The notes under the pieces were generated by a model that worked only from the letters and a program-made list of their open reading frames with translations, had not been told where the DNA came from and ran no database searches. From Patiria miniata (Eukaryota > Echinodermata > Asteroidea > Valvatida > Asterinidae): a DNA stretch of 64,000 bases. The stretch covers positions 11,346,927-11,410,926 of the forward strand of contig NW_024037063.1 in NCBI RefSeq assembly GCF_015706575.1. The letters run 5' to 3'. This document shows positions 46,176 to 57,027 of this stretch, in pieces. How positions within the stretch are numbered: the stretch's first letter is position 1; every line of letters starts with the position of its first letter. The translations under genes and the position numbers were made by a program.

Positions 46176-46689
46176 GGTGCAGCTAATCTAACACAGTGAC
46201 AGTAAAAATGCATTCAGCTATACAAATTAAAGCTGTCACGGCTAACTGCAATGTACGGGTCCTAGTAACAATTTGACTAGTTTTACGTTGGCTGTACCTT
46301 TTCATTCTTTGTACGTGCACGATATAAGGTTATATTGCTCACCATCATCTAAACGAACTATTCTACCTGCAGGTCATGTGGTAAGCCAGACCTTGTCCTG
46401 TCTCAGAGAAAGTTTAAGACATGACAAGATTTTGAGTTTGGATTATGAGGAACAAGTCATCAATTTTTTTCTGAACTATAAATGGCGATTTTGGTATGTT
46501 TTCCTTGCAAGTCCTCCCCCATTCATCGAGATTTGAGAAACGCCCATTTTTCGATGTACTCAATGGGTATTCATCAGTTCGTAGCACGCTAAATGATCAG
46601 TGGTGGGCAGCCGAGTTTTGTAATCTTTTTATTAAAATAGACATAACTTGGGAATAGAGTATGCAAATTACGTGAAAGTTTCACAGTTA

Positions 46690-46800
46690 CAAGTCAATAA
46701 AATGTACTTTGTTTCAATTTTTTTTTAATGAAATGGAGCAAGCCAAATATTTAAAAATATTTTTTTTCAAATTTGGTCACTTTCTGTTTGACTCACCCTG
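46690..46800. mobile_element. Solo end of the CAGGGTGAGTC element family
   Basis: Ends in TTGACTCACCCTG, the terminus of the family seen at 3,663, 2,777 and 23,760. No partner end lies nearby. It sits about 100 bp upstream of the start codon of the METTL27-like gene. Confidence 0.5.
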
Positions 46801-46898
46801 AAGTAAGTTCCAATTTGAAGTTCAGATCATTCCCCCGCTAATCAACAAAAACATCATCATCCTCGTCACCGTCGGAGAAAATTAAATCAACTTCAACA

Positions 46899-49807
46899 AT
46901 GACCGACGGTGATCTGCAGAGGATCGAGGGGGAGCTAGAAAAGAGGCGAACATTCTGCAGGAGGAGAGTCCACGAGGCGGTCTCCACAGAGGATTTAAAA
47001 GCTTTGCTGCAGGAAATGTACGCAGACTGGATCAAAAATGACGGCTATGAAAAGGTGTGTTCACAAAAAGACCCTCTGACAAAAACCAAAAAAAACACCC
47101 CAAAAACTGTATAGTAGGTTTTGACTGACCTTATGCGTTGAAGATATCTGAGAGGTACTTATTTTGTTGTTTTGATTAAGTAACAATGATTCTTACCCCC
47201 CCCCCCCCCCCCGTGCTAAAGATAAGTTTACTCCTGCCTATAGCAACACAATACCAATGCTCTCTAACTTCGCCATTAGGATTCAGGTTGGCGCAGTGGT
47301 TACTGTCCTCGCCTTCTACCGCTGTCACCCGGGTTCGATTCCTGTCCTGGTCTACATGTGGATTGGGTATTCAGTCCCTACCTAATCCCGTGGGTTTCAC
47401 CCAAAATATTCTTCTGTTGTTTTTCCTCCCACCTTTAAAACTGTAATATCTTCTCATTGCCTTGTAGGTTTTCTTAATACTTTCGGGCTACAGTGTCCGT
47501 AGGGTGCTTTTGAGGAATCCTTGGTTTCATTACCGGAAATTAGTATATATAAATAAATAACGCATTGTTAAAGCAGTATGGGTGTAGCTTTGTTTGGACA
47601 ATGCAGTGATCGAATTAATTAACCTGGCCAGCAACTAAATGGGCAGATATTTTGTTGTCAAGTATTGTCGGAAGTTATTAAAAGTGCATTTCCGTGCTGT
47701 TTTCGAGTTTCACCTCGAAAACTAGATTTGGTTTTTTAGATAGCACTTTTGAATGAGACAACGAACAGAATATCTACCCACGTTTAATGTCTTCACGAAA
47801 TTCAATTGTTGGCTGCCAGAGAAAAATTCGATATAAATTGAAAAATCGGTAGGGGTAAAAAAGTACTTAAAAAAAAAAGGTACCAGTTAAGTCACACCAC
47901 TTTTGAGAAAAGAAAAAAACTGTAAATAATTTTTCTACGATCATTAGTTAATTTAAGTTGTCCGTTTTTGCCATTTTTTCAAGAACCATTTTTTTTTACA
48001 AGTTATAAAAGGCACACTGCGGACAGGACTGTCTTTCTTCCTCTGTTTGCAGGCCAGTAAGTATACCTCATTGATAATTACGCGCACTTCGTGATTTGGC
48101 CGGCGTAGACAATTTCGGGGTTATTTATTGGCCTGCACCCCTCTTTGATGCGCATGAGTCAAGTAGACAGTTTGAACTTTCATTGTCACTGAAATTTAAT
48201 CACAAAACCCGTCCGCATTGAGGGCGCTCTTTGCAAGCTCTCTGTGCGGATTCTTTACATTTGAATGTTCGGCATTGTTTTGCAGGATATGGAAGTCCTT
48301 GGTTTCACCGCCCACATTGAATTAGCAGAGACTGTGTCACATTTCATCCCAGATAGGACCAGTCGACTGTTGGACTGTGCATCTGGAACCGGTCTCCTTG
48401 GGCAAGAGGTCTGTTTGTTCATCGGGATGTCTGTCTGGTTGTCGTCCTTGGGGCGGAGTACGTGGGGTGGGGGTTGGCGATAGATCAATGTTGTATAGGG
48501 CACTTCAATTAAAGGGAATGTACATAATTGGCTTTTGCTGTAATTTTCAGAAATGAACTATTTGAGGGATTAATATAATAGATCAAATATTAAAAACTGG
48601 GTAGTTATATTTTTCGATGTTTGCAAATGTTGTATATTCCCTTTAAGGTATAAGTTTAATGCTAAGTTTGTACCGGATTTTGAACAAATCGTTCACAATT
48701 AAGTCAATCACAAGTCAATTAAAAGTAAATTTCAATCACAAGTTAATCTCATATCAATCAGTATAGTCAATAACGACTCAATCACAAGCCAATCACAAGC
48801 AAATCACAAGCCAATCACAAGCCAATCACAAGTCAAAGTCCATCACTCAACCATGCGTAACTAATGTCTCATGGTTCTAAACGTCGCCATTTTGTGTTCA
48901 ATCGCAGCTTAAGAAACGCGGTTTCCTTCGCATTGATGCTCTTGACGCATCTAAGGAATCTCTAGATTACAGCCGGGAGAAACAGGTATACACTGATTAC
49001 CTCTGTGAGTATCTGGGACCCAATCGCCTGGCCATTGACGATGGTAAGTACAAAGTAAGTAAATTAAAGTATGTTCGATCTGAGCCATTATGGATCAACG
49101 GTGTCTGCCTTTTTTTGTTCTCTCATTCTGTGTTTGTTTTAATAACCTTTGTATCCTTCCCGATTCTTGATGTAGATACCTATGACGGAATCTGCATGTG
49201 TGCTGCTATGGGGAAAGCCCACGTCCGTCCCGACTGTTTCCCAGAACTGGTTCGCATCACTAAACCAGGTTAGTGTTTACAAAGAAACAGCTTCACGCGC
49301 TGATCATTGAGATCGTATGGTTTGCCCAGGCGATAAGACATTCATTATTTAAGCCCCGCCCGTGATAAAATGACCAATCACGACCATGATTGCGGCTGCA
49401 AACGGTCCAATGCGCATGCGTGTTGATGTGTGACGCGCGCGGCTAGAACATGTAGCGTTGCATTAGCGAATTGCACTACTCACGTACACAGTGGGCGGAG
49501 CTTAATATATCGGTTACTTAATATGTTCATGTCACTTGTTTTTTTTTCCAAGAAACTATCATAATCATGAATATAATCACGAATTTTCTTTCTTTTGTCT
49601 ACAGGAGGATACATTATTTTCAATGTGCGTGGAGAAAACCTCACCATTGACGACGTTCTTAAGAACGGCCGGTTGGATGACGTCATTCACAAGATGGCCG
49701 CCAAAGGAAAGTTTGAATATCTGGAGAAGAAGCGACAAATGTACATGCAGTGCAAATGCAATGGTAAAACGGAGTACTGCTACGCGTTTGTTTTGAGGGT
49801 GATGTGA
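46899..49807 (+). CDS. METTL27-like (WBSCR27-like) methyltransferase, five exons
   Basis: Exons 46,899-47,054, 48,286-48,408, 48,908-49,043, 49,176-49,268 and 49,605-49,807; all junctions are GT/AG and phases agree (0, 0, 1, 1), giving 236 codons, close to the roughly 245 of vertebrate METTL27. Exon 1 encodes a charged helical lead (MTDGDLQRIEGELEKRR) and YADWIKNDGYEK. Exon 2 has HIELAETVSHFIP and SAM motif I, LLDCASGTGLLGQE. Exon 3 has KKRGFLRIDALDASKESLDY with the acidic motif II. Exon 4 has YDGICMCAAMGKAHVRPDCF. Exon 5 has GGYIIFNVRGEN and the C-terminal strand pair ending FVLRVM. It is a soluble class I SAM-dependent methyltransferase; the substrate of this family is not known to me. No frame break is seen, so it is probably functional. 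Intron 1 holds a SINE and intron 2 a small MITE. The start is the first ATG after an in-frame-poor leader. Confidence 0.9.
47278..47535 (+). mobile_element. SINE family 1, copy 3 (intron 1 of the METTL27-like gene)
   Basis: The tRNA-like head has AGGTTGGCGCAGTGGTTACT (A-box region) and CCCGGGTTCGATTCC (B box). The body runs ATGTGGATTGGGTATTCAGT, CCCGTGGGTTTCACCC, TTTTTCCTCCCACC, then CTTTTGAGGAATCCTTGGTT. Same strand as the host gene. Confidence 0.9.
48513..48642. mobile_element. 130-bp deleted copy of the TTAA MITE (intron 2)
   Basis: Same ends as 31,724-32,248 (AGGGAATGTACATAATTGGC and TGCAAATGTTGTATATTCCC) with TTAA on both sides (48,509-48,512, 48,643-48,646). The middle is missing, joining at about AAATATTAAAAACTGGGTAG. 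Confidence 0.8.
48690..48842 (+). repeat. AATCACAAGCC simple array
   Basis: About ten loose copies of an 11-bp AATCACAAGYC unit in intron 2 of the METTL27-like gene, some expanded to AAATCACAAGCC. No function suggested. Confidence 0.75.
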
Positions 49808-50139
49808 AATAATGTACAACCCACAACCCAAGCAACTATTCAGCAACTTGTTGAACCCTCTTTTCTGATTATGTTTGAGTTTTTGTGACTGGGTAAATGG
49901 GGATTGGATTTGAAGGGTTGGGTGATACTGAGAGGTTAAATATCTTGAACACTTTTGTAACAAATACTTTAAAATACGCTGACGTGCATTATCATAGAGT
50001 TGCAAAACAGGAGCATCCTATTATGAACACCATTATAGGGCCCTACCGACTCCCATGAAAATTATCGCACTCCATTTCTGCCGTTTATCATTTTTGAACT
50101 AGTAGTGGCAATATATAACTTCGGATTTTGTATTTTATG

Positions 50140-50550
50140 TACATGTATAATGTGTTTTCCGTTGTGTTGTGTTTTTCAAAGGGAGATAACGTGATATCAA
50201 ATTTAATTGTATTTTTGTATTCCCCGATCAAAACGATTGAAAAACAACATAATTAAGTGCACCCTATTCGCTCTTTTCACACTTCCGCCATGGGCATGCA
50301 CAGCCTCGATCTGGCAACTTTACACAATTACTATAGCCGGTTCAGTGTTTTCCGTGTCGGGGCTCAGATCACTAAACCGGCTATTTTTATTGTGTAAAGT
50401 TGCCAGATCGAGGCTCTGCATGCCCAATGGCGGAGCGCGAAAAGAGCCAATAGCCCCTGAACCATTATTTTGAACTCTCCTGATACATAGAGTTTACGAA
50501 ATCTTGGCTTCGTCTCACGTTCGGCTGCAGTCGAGTCAAGCTTCATCCCT
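50140..50550 (+). repeat. Dispersed repeat, copy 2, interrupted by a MITE
   Basis: The same sequence as 45,140-45,400, with the MITE at 50,267-50,450 inside it. The two copies flank the methyltransferase gene pair in direct orientation, about 5 kb apart. Confidence 0.8.
50267..50450. mobile_element. 184-bp palindromic MITE with TA target duplication
   Basis: Arms TTCGCTCTTTTC / TTGGCTCTTTTC, followed by GCATGC, AGCCTCGATCTGGCAACTTT and ACACAAT, are mirrored over about 75 bp. TA dinucleotides border it (50,265-50,266 and 50,451-50,452), and the sister repeat at 45,285-45,286 shows a single TA: a documented empty site. This fits a Tc1/mariner-type non-autonomous element. Confidence 0.9.
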
Positions 50551-50599
50551 TAGTACTGCCGAGTACTTAGATTGCCGAGTACCATTCAAGTCCGAGTAC

Positions 50600-50740
50600 T
50601 TTGCCAACCGAGTACAAGTACCAAACTGGTCTCCGAGCACAATTACTTGTACTTCCGAGTACGAGTACGAGTACGAGGAGTACGAGTACGAGTACGAGGA
50701 GTACGAGTACTTGTATTTCTAAGTACGAGTCCGAGTACTT
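50600..50740 (+). repeat. GAGTAC microsatellite
   Basis: Repeats of GAGTAC and GAGTACGAG cover 50,653-50,712, with scattered CCGAGTAC copies on both sides. Confidence 0.85.
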
Positions 50741-51236
50741 GTTAATCGAACGACCATTTTGAGGAACACGTCGGCGTTTCACGTATGTTCCCGACCATTA
50801 TGACCGTTTGGTCGATTACGTCCGACAACAGATTTTGACGAGCAATGGCCAATTATGTCCGACCCATTGTGTCCGACGGCCGATTATGTCCGACCCATTG
50901 TGTCCGACGGCCGATTATGTCCGACTCATTATGTCCGACGGCGATTATGTCTGACCCATTGTGTCCGACGACAGATTATGTCCGACCCATTGTGTCCGAC
51001 TGCCAATTATGTCCGACCCATTGTGTCCGACGGCCGATTATGTCCGACTCATTGTGTCCGACCCTTTGTCCAACGGCCGATTATACCCGACCCATTATGT
51101 CCGACAGCCGATTATGTCCTACCCATTGTGTCCGACGACAGAATACGTCCAACCTATTGTATTTAGTTGGTCGATTACGCCGGATTCGTTCGGTTGTGTA
51201 CTGACATTATTAAATTATCTTTGGATTGTAACTGCA

Positions 51237-51395
51237 GATATTTGGCTATAGCGCCATCGCAGATTTGTAATTTGAAAAACTATAGGTAGAATAGGAACTT
51301 CTAATTTTTTTAAATGGATGTCATTGCTTGTTATTATACCTATATTTTTTTTCGAAGGACAAATCTGCAATGGCCCTATAGCCAAATATCTTTCT
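51237..51395. repeat. Hairpin repeat with AGATATTTGGCTATAG arms
   Basis: AGATATTTGGCTATAGCGCC...GCAGATTTGT is mirrored at 51,359-51,393 (ACAAATCTGC, GGCCCTATAGCCAAATATCT). Sequence just beyond (GCATGCCAATTTC...TATCATCAAATGAACAAT type) is shared with the hairpin at 57,028-57,172. Confidence 0.7.
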
Positions 51396-52074
51396 CAAGA
51401 CATGCCATGCCAATTTCCCTGCTTATATCATCAAATGAACAATTGCATCACTGTTCCCATTTTAATATTGAAGTGTATTCACGTTTTTACTTGAAGTTTC
51501 GTTTTAATACTTCAAACTCTTGTTATTATTATTATTACTATGTAGTTCTTGTTTTGTAGTTAAAACTTATTATGTAGTTAAAATTTATTGAAGTCTTTCA
51601 ATACTTATTGTAGTTGGCGAGATTCTTTGTTTACTTCATCGTCATCAACAGCATCAACCCTTGTTATCATTTTTTCTTGTAACCGTCTATACAAAAAAAT
51701 CTGGGCACTGTAAGACAAATCTGGTTTAATCAGTACTTTTTATTAATGAAAATAATACCATTTAGTGAAAGGAGATGGGTCATACATAAAACCACAGTTT
51801 TGATTTGCATTACATTTGATTTAACAGTAAGAAGTATCTAAAGAAATAAGTTCGGTCATCGTTGTAGTTTTAATGGTCAAATTCTTTGGTTTTTCTTTGA
51901 TTTTCCTCTGCCAGCGTTAACGGTACATTTGTATCGGCTTTTCTGTAAAACCGGTATACCTTTTGGTTAATCGTTTGATTTATATTTTGAGTAAATATCA
52001 AACCGGTATGATAATGTCGATGTTGATGATAATAATGTTGACAGTGGATGATTTGTATATATACTCTTGATGGT

Positions 52075-52417
52075 GGCATTGATGGCTTGTGCGTTAAGCG
52101 CTCGCCTCTCACCAAGGTGACCACGATTCGAATCCTGGCCGCGGATCGCATGTGAGTAGAGTTGTGCGTTGGTTCTCTCCTGTGCCACGAGGGATTTTCT
52201 CCGGGCCCTCCGGTTTTCCTCCCTCCGGAAAAATCAAACACTTTCGATCTCAGGCTGTGCTCTGTGGTCATATATGGGTCGATGTGGCCGGCAGCCATAG
52301 GCGCCTTTACGTGCCGGCGGCCAGACCACGTTGTAGCTGCGTCCTTCGCAATTCAGCATACCAGCTGCGAGTAAGGATGATTAGCCTCCCAAATTATTAT
52401 TATTATTATTATCTTAT
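52075..52417 (+). mobile_element. SINE family 2 with TTA tail
   Basis: The tRNA-like head has GTGCGTTAAGCGCTCGCCTC and CCACGATTCGAATCCTGGCC (B box). The body includes GGATTTTCTCCGGGCCCTCC and GGTTTTCCTCCC, a motif common in SINE bodies of marine invertebrates. The tail is a TTA microsatellite (52,395-52,412). Looks full length. Confidence 0.8.
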
Positions 52418-52419
52418 AC

Positions 52420-53590
52420 CGATTGAATTAAAATTCTGTGGACTGCGTTGAATTATTACTGTTATCAATATTCAAAATACAGTTACCACTGTTATCAATA
52501 TTCAGAATACCCTAAGTCGTCAGTGGCTTTAATAGTTTTAGTGGGACTGTCCACGTTAATTTTGGGTTAAGGTTGCCCCGAAGTAGCTACCAGAAGGGCA
52601 AAAATAGCCCAAAGGTCAACGTGTACCTACACATTTTCGCCACTATAGTTATTGATTCACCTCTGTATATTCCAAAACGAAACCACACTCTTGATATAAG
52701 GTAATATCAATTAAAAAAATGTAAACGCACAACCTTACAATACGTGACTTTTTTTGTATTATACCCTTCTTGTCTTCCACGATTATCTCTAATTTTAGGT
52801 CTCTTACTTGGTGCCCCTCCGTTTCAACGAAAAATCGCCAGCTCTTTACCACTATTATGCACAATTGAAACGATATTACATTTATCGATACTTGTCCAAA
52901 TTCTCCTTACCCCATTTCCAAACTACAAAAGAAAAATGCCTTAAATTACTGTAAAAAAAAAACCTATTTAAGGGAACGAAATTAAAGAAATAATGAATGA
53001 AAAGAAAATCAATGACAGTTAATGTAGTATCCACTAGACTACATCAGTGACTCCTTCTACTGAGTCGTTTTATTCATTATATTATTGCATGTACATGTAT
53101 TGTGCCATACGCTGCAATTATCCATGTAGGACCGACTTTGTGGTATAGAAAAAAGCTCGCCTCTCGTTAATGCAGTCCTCGGCACGTCTGTGGATAGGGC
53201 GCCCTCATTCGAGCGGTGCTTCACTGGATGTTTTTTTCCCACTTTTATTTTACCAACCGCCCTTTATAACATTAACAGGGTCCTGATTCCGATAAGTGTT
53301 GCAATTGCACTCAGTGAGGAAATTGCACTCTATGAAGAGATTCCTTCATAGAGTGCAAAACATAATTAGAACATTAAAAAGGCACTTGTGAGAGTAGCTA
53401 GAGCCTAAAATAGAGGATGAAATAAATCAGAAAATCAGATTCCTGGTATCCAATTCTGTTCAAATCCAATCTTACATTCATGAGTTAATGCTTCTTAATA
53501 CGGCCGCATTGTCACACTACGGGATACAGATAAGAATTGCCTTCCACATTATCAGCAATGTAGACCTACATGCAAGTTAAACAAAATCCT
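52420..53590. other. No gene; core of the 50.8-54.0 kb element
   Basis: AT-rich, with a short hairpin at about 53,315-53,362 (TTGCACTCTATGAAG...CTTCATAGAGTGCAA). No coding sequence supported. Confidence 0.5.
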
Positions 53591-54279
53591 CGATCGGCCG
53601 TCGGACACAATGGGTCCGACATAATCGGCCGTCAGACACAATGGGTCGGATATAATCGGACGTCGGACACAATGGGTCGGACACAATCGCCGTCGGACAT
53701 AATGGGTCGGACATAATCGGCCGTCGGACACAATTGGTCGGACATAATCGGACGTCGGACACAAAGTGTCGGACATAATCGGATGTCGGACATAATGGGT
53801 CGGACATAATCGGCCGTCGGACACAATGGGTCGGACATAATCGGACGTCGGACATATCGGGTCGGACATAATCGGCTGTCGGATATAATGGGTCGGACAC
53901 AATCGGCCGTCGCTCGTCAAAATCTGTTGTCGGACGTAATCGACCAAACGGACATAATGGTCTTGAACATACGTACATGAACAGCCACAGGCTTTTCATG
54001 TAGCGCGCAGGTACAGCCATGACCTCGTGACTTTTATTAGTATGCGTAATGCACGATACTGAAATCCGTCCATTCGCGTACTTCGCTATGCGCCAATAGC
54101 GAATACGTGGTACGGAAAATAGGCGCTAGCGGATGCCGGGAGGTGATTTCTGATATGCCGCTCAGTGATCCACATATTTAATATTTGTCAATATTATATC
54201 CCTGTGGGGGTTTGGTTTTCCCCAAATCCACATTTTTAATATTTAAATGTTGCACAATTGCTGACGTTCGCGCCACTTA

Positions 54280-55105
54280 AAAAAAGTTACTCGTAAAAAA
54301 GGGCGATTGTAAAAAAAAGGCGCTCATGAAAAAAAAACGCCTTTTTTTATACATGAGTGCACGTTTTTCACGAGTGCCCTTTTTTTCACAAGTATCCTTT
54401 TTTCACGGGTGGCCTTTTTTCACAAGTACCCTTTTTTTCATAAGTGTTTTTTTATCACAAGTGCCTTATTTTTATGAGCGCCTTTTTAGCTGCGGGGTAG
54501 CAGCTCAACAAATCATCATGTCTCTCCGTTAGTCCGTTAGTAAGTCCGCTGGTTAGTTAGTTAGTTGGTTAGTAACAAACGTTGACTCTGTCTATTACTC
54601 CTACATACTTTGACCGATTTCAACCAAACTCTGTCAAAAATATCAGTAGCCCAGCCCCAAAATATGTCACATGACCAAACTAGGGTTAAAGGTCATTAAG
54701 GGGTCACTGGGGTCAAAAACCTGATTTTTAAGCTATGACAGGAGCTTCTACATGTCACTTGGTGGTCGGTCGCTCTGTCCATCTATCTGTCACCGAAAAT
54801 TGACCAAAAGTATGGTGTTCCGTATGTGCCATCGGCGTCTTATTTTGAAGCTCTGGCAGGGATCTTTTTGATCGATTTCATGCAAGACTTCTTGCAACAC
54901 GGCCAGAGCTTATTGAAAACACTACTCCTTCTTGAAATAACGTGGCACAATGACGTGACTTCTGCATGAACACGAGTTCGTTTGCCCGCAGCTTCCGAGA
55001 TATTTCCGATCGAGCTTGTTTTCATGAGTGCCCTATTCTTTAAGAGTGCCTTTTTCACTAGTGCCCTTGTTTACAAAAAAAAAAAAAAATAGGCACTCGT
55101 TAAAA
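54280..55105. repeat. AAGTGCCCTTTTTTTC array with orientation switches
   Basis: Units of about 18 bp (CACAAGTGCCCTTTTTTT) occur inverted at 54,283-54,330, direct at 54,345-54,485, direct again at 55,020-55,070 and inverted at 55,075-55,105. The middle (54,486-55,020) is a unique-looking 530-bp block beginning with a small hairpin (AGCTGCGGGGTAGCAGCT) and holding GTTAGTCC/GTTAGTTAGTT repeats. Confidence 0.65.
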
Positions 55106-55199
55106 ATATTGGCAGGGGGGGGGGGATACCCCTTTACCCCTCCTCTGCCTTCGCCACCGAAGGGGGGTCAAGTTCCTGGGCACTGTATTTTTCTGAACA

Positions 55200-56680
55200 A
55201 TAATAATGATTAAAAATATAATTATAATAATTAATAATAATACTTTATTCGGCAAATTTATATACACACAATTACAATAAATACATTTATTGGATATTAA
55301 AACAAAAGGATACAAACAATAAGAAACCAACTAAACTGTACACACGAAAGACAGAACGTGGACAGTGCAGGGCTGCCAAGGAGAAAAACAAAAGTGAAAC
55401 AAAACACTGCCGCCAATAGGGCGTGTCTCTCCAACCCTGCACAATGACAGACACATAACACAGACCAAGCACACAACAATCAAAAACACCAACATTGCAC
55501 AAGAAAGGAAAGGTCCAAGGGAGTATAATGGGATTCAAAATATGGGCAGGGCAGAGGAGACTAAGAAAAGGAAGTGGAAAGGAGAACCCAGGAAACCCAG
55601 GAAGGGGAGGGTTAAACAGGGCCAATGGGAAGAGGAGGGCTACGACAGGAAATGGGAAGAGAAGCGAGAAAACCAACTGTAGAGGAGAGGGCTGGGAAAG
55701 GGGTATGGTGGAGAAATTTATCCAGCAGAGCAACAAAAAATGAGCAACGAAGAATAGCATTAAAATTGTGCTAAAAACAACAGCAGAGTGTGAAAAGGTT
55801 GTTTCAAGTTATGTCTAAGTAAAAATAATCGAGGATGAGATTACAGATTACAGATTAAGTTATCGGGATAAGTACTCCATTTCCTAACAAACTGACAGGG
55901 AAAAGAATATTTAAATATGGAGCATACAGGTGGTGAAAGGTCAACCGGGAGTGCGCATGTCTACAATTCACATTGAAAAAAGACGTACAAAAATCACCCT
56001 AATTGCCAGATGTCAATTGCTTGCAAACAAATGTCATGAATGAGAACTCTCGCCTGGCGCTAATGGTGCCTAAATGGGGGACGTCTATAAAGTCCAACGT
56101 CCCATTGGTCCGACGTTCCATTGGTCCGACGTTCCTTTGGTCCGACGTCCCATTGGTCCGACGTCCCATTGGTCCGACGTCCCATTGATCCGACGTCCCA
56201 TTGGTCCGACGTCCCATTGGTTCGACGACCCATTGGTCCGACGGCCCATTTGTCCGACGGCCCATTAGTCTATACGTCCCATTGGTCTGACATCCCATAG
56301 GTTCGAGGGTTAGGGTAAGGGTTAGGGTTGGGGTTAGGATTCAGGGTTAGGGTCAGTCAACCTGAGCCAATGGGTCGTCGGACCAATGGGACGTCGGACC
56401 AATGGGACGTCGGACCAATGGGACGTCGGACCAATGCGACGTCGGACCAATGGGACGTCGGACCAATGGGACGTCGGACACTGAGCCGCTCAGGGTAAGG
56501 TTGCTCTTGTCTACGTTGATGTAAGATGTGACGAGTGGCATACCTTTGGAACTTTTCAAGTTGATCAATGTGTTTAACTCTGTACAGAGACCAGACAGGA
56601 GAACAATAGTCGAGAACAGGCAAAACAATTGCTTTGTGACATATTTTACATGCGTTGTAGTCCTTAGCAGAAACTAGTGT
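55200..56680 (-). mobile_element. LINE reverse transcriptase C-terminus, split by a palindromic array
   Basis: Minus-strand pieces read LPVLDYCSPVWSLYRVKHID and KFQRYATRHILHQRRQEQPY then PERLS (56,640-56,480), then after a 390-bp interruption HLGTISARREFSFMTFVCKQ L (56,080-55,999), and further FPVSLLGNGVLIP. This is the standard C-terminal order of CR1/Jockey-type ORF2. The 3' end is near 55,200-55,250, where the minus strand reads CCGAATAAAGTATTATTATT, a plausible tail. 5'-truncated and dead. Confidence 0.75.
56090..56478. repeat. Palindromic GGTCCGACGTCCCATT minisatellite with TTAGGG core
   Basis: Units of 16-17 bp run plus at 56,095-56,300 and reverse complement at 56,372-56,478, ends mirrored (GTCCAACGTCCCATTGG / GTCCGACGTCCCATTGG). 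The core (56,303-56,356) is a degenerate telomere-like string of GGGTTAGGGTAAGGGTTAGG type. It interrupts a LINE reading frame, so it behaves as an insertion. Confidence 0.85.
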
Positions 56681-57027
56681 ACATTGTGCAATTAAGACAA
56701 ATAATGCAATTTACTGATCACCACCCCCAGCGTGTACATGACCCATGCCCATGCCAGCCTGGCCAGCTAGCGTGGCATGTTTAAACATATCAGATACTGC
56801 AGCCTGTCAAAATTATCAGGAGTCGGTTTGTGGTCCGTAGGCACGTGCAATTAGAATCATTGAATTGACACTGGTAACCTAAGCTGTCAATCAAAACAAT
56901 TGTTTTAACAATTGTGGGTCCGCGTATTTATTTCATATAAGTGTCCTCGGCATTTGTTTTTTGATTTTGTGATATGAAAGGACTTGGTGAGCAAGTAACC
57001 AAAATAATAACTTAAAAATATTTGGGG

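Larger units (their letters stand above)
50781..53974. mobile_element. 3.2 kb foldback-like element with GTCCGACCCATT arms
   Basis: The outer ends read ACGTATGTTC then GACCATTATG and TTTGGTCGATTACGTCCGAC; all are mirrored at 53,912-53,974. The arms (50,845-51,160 and 53,592-53,912) consist of a unit of about 34 bp, TGTCCGACCCATTG plus TGTCCGACGGCCGATTA, in opposite orientations. The core (51,161-53,591) holds a hairpin repeat, a SINE and AT-rich DNA. No transposase frame. Frames in the arms (SDPLCPT repeats) are artefacts. Confidence 0.8.

Noticed and set aside
50845-53950. Repeated SDPLCPT and VRPIVSDG peptides up to 147 codons
   Set aside because: Translation of the GTCCGACCCATT repeat; the same frames appear inverted in the other arm.
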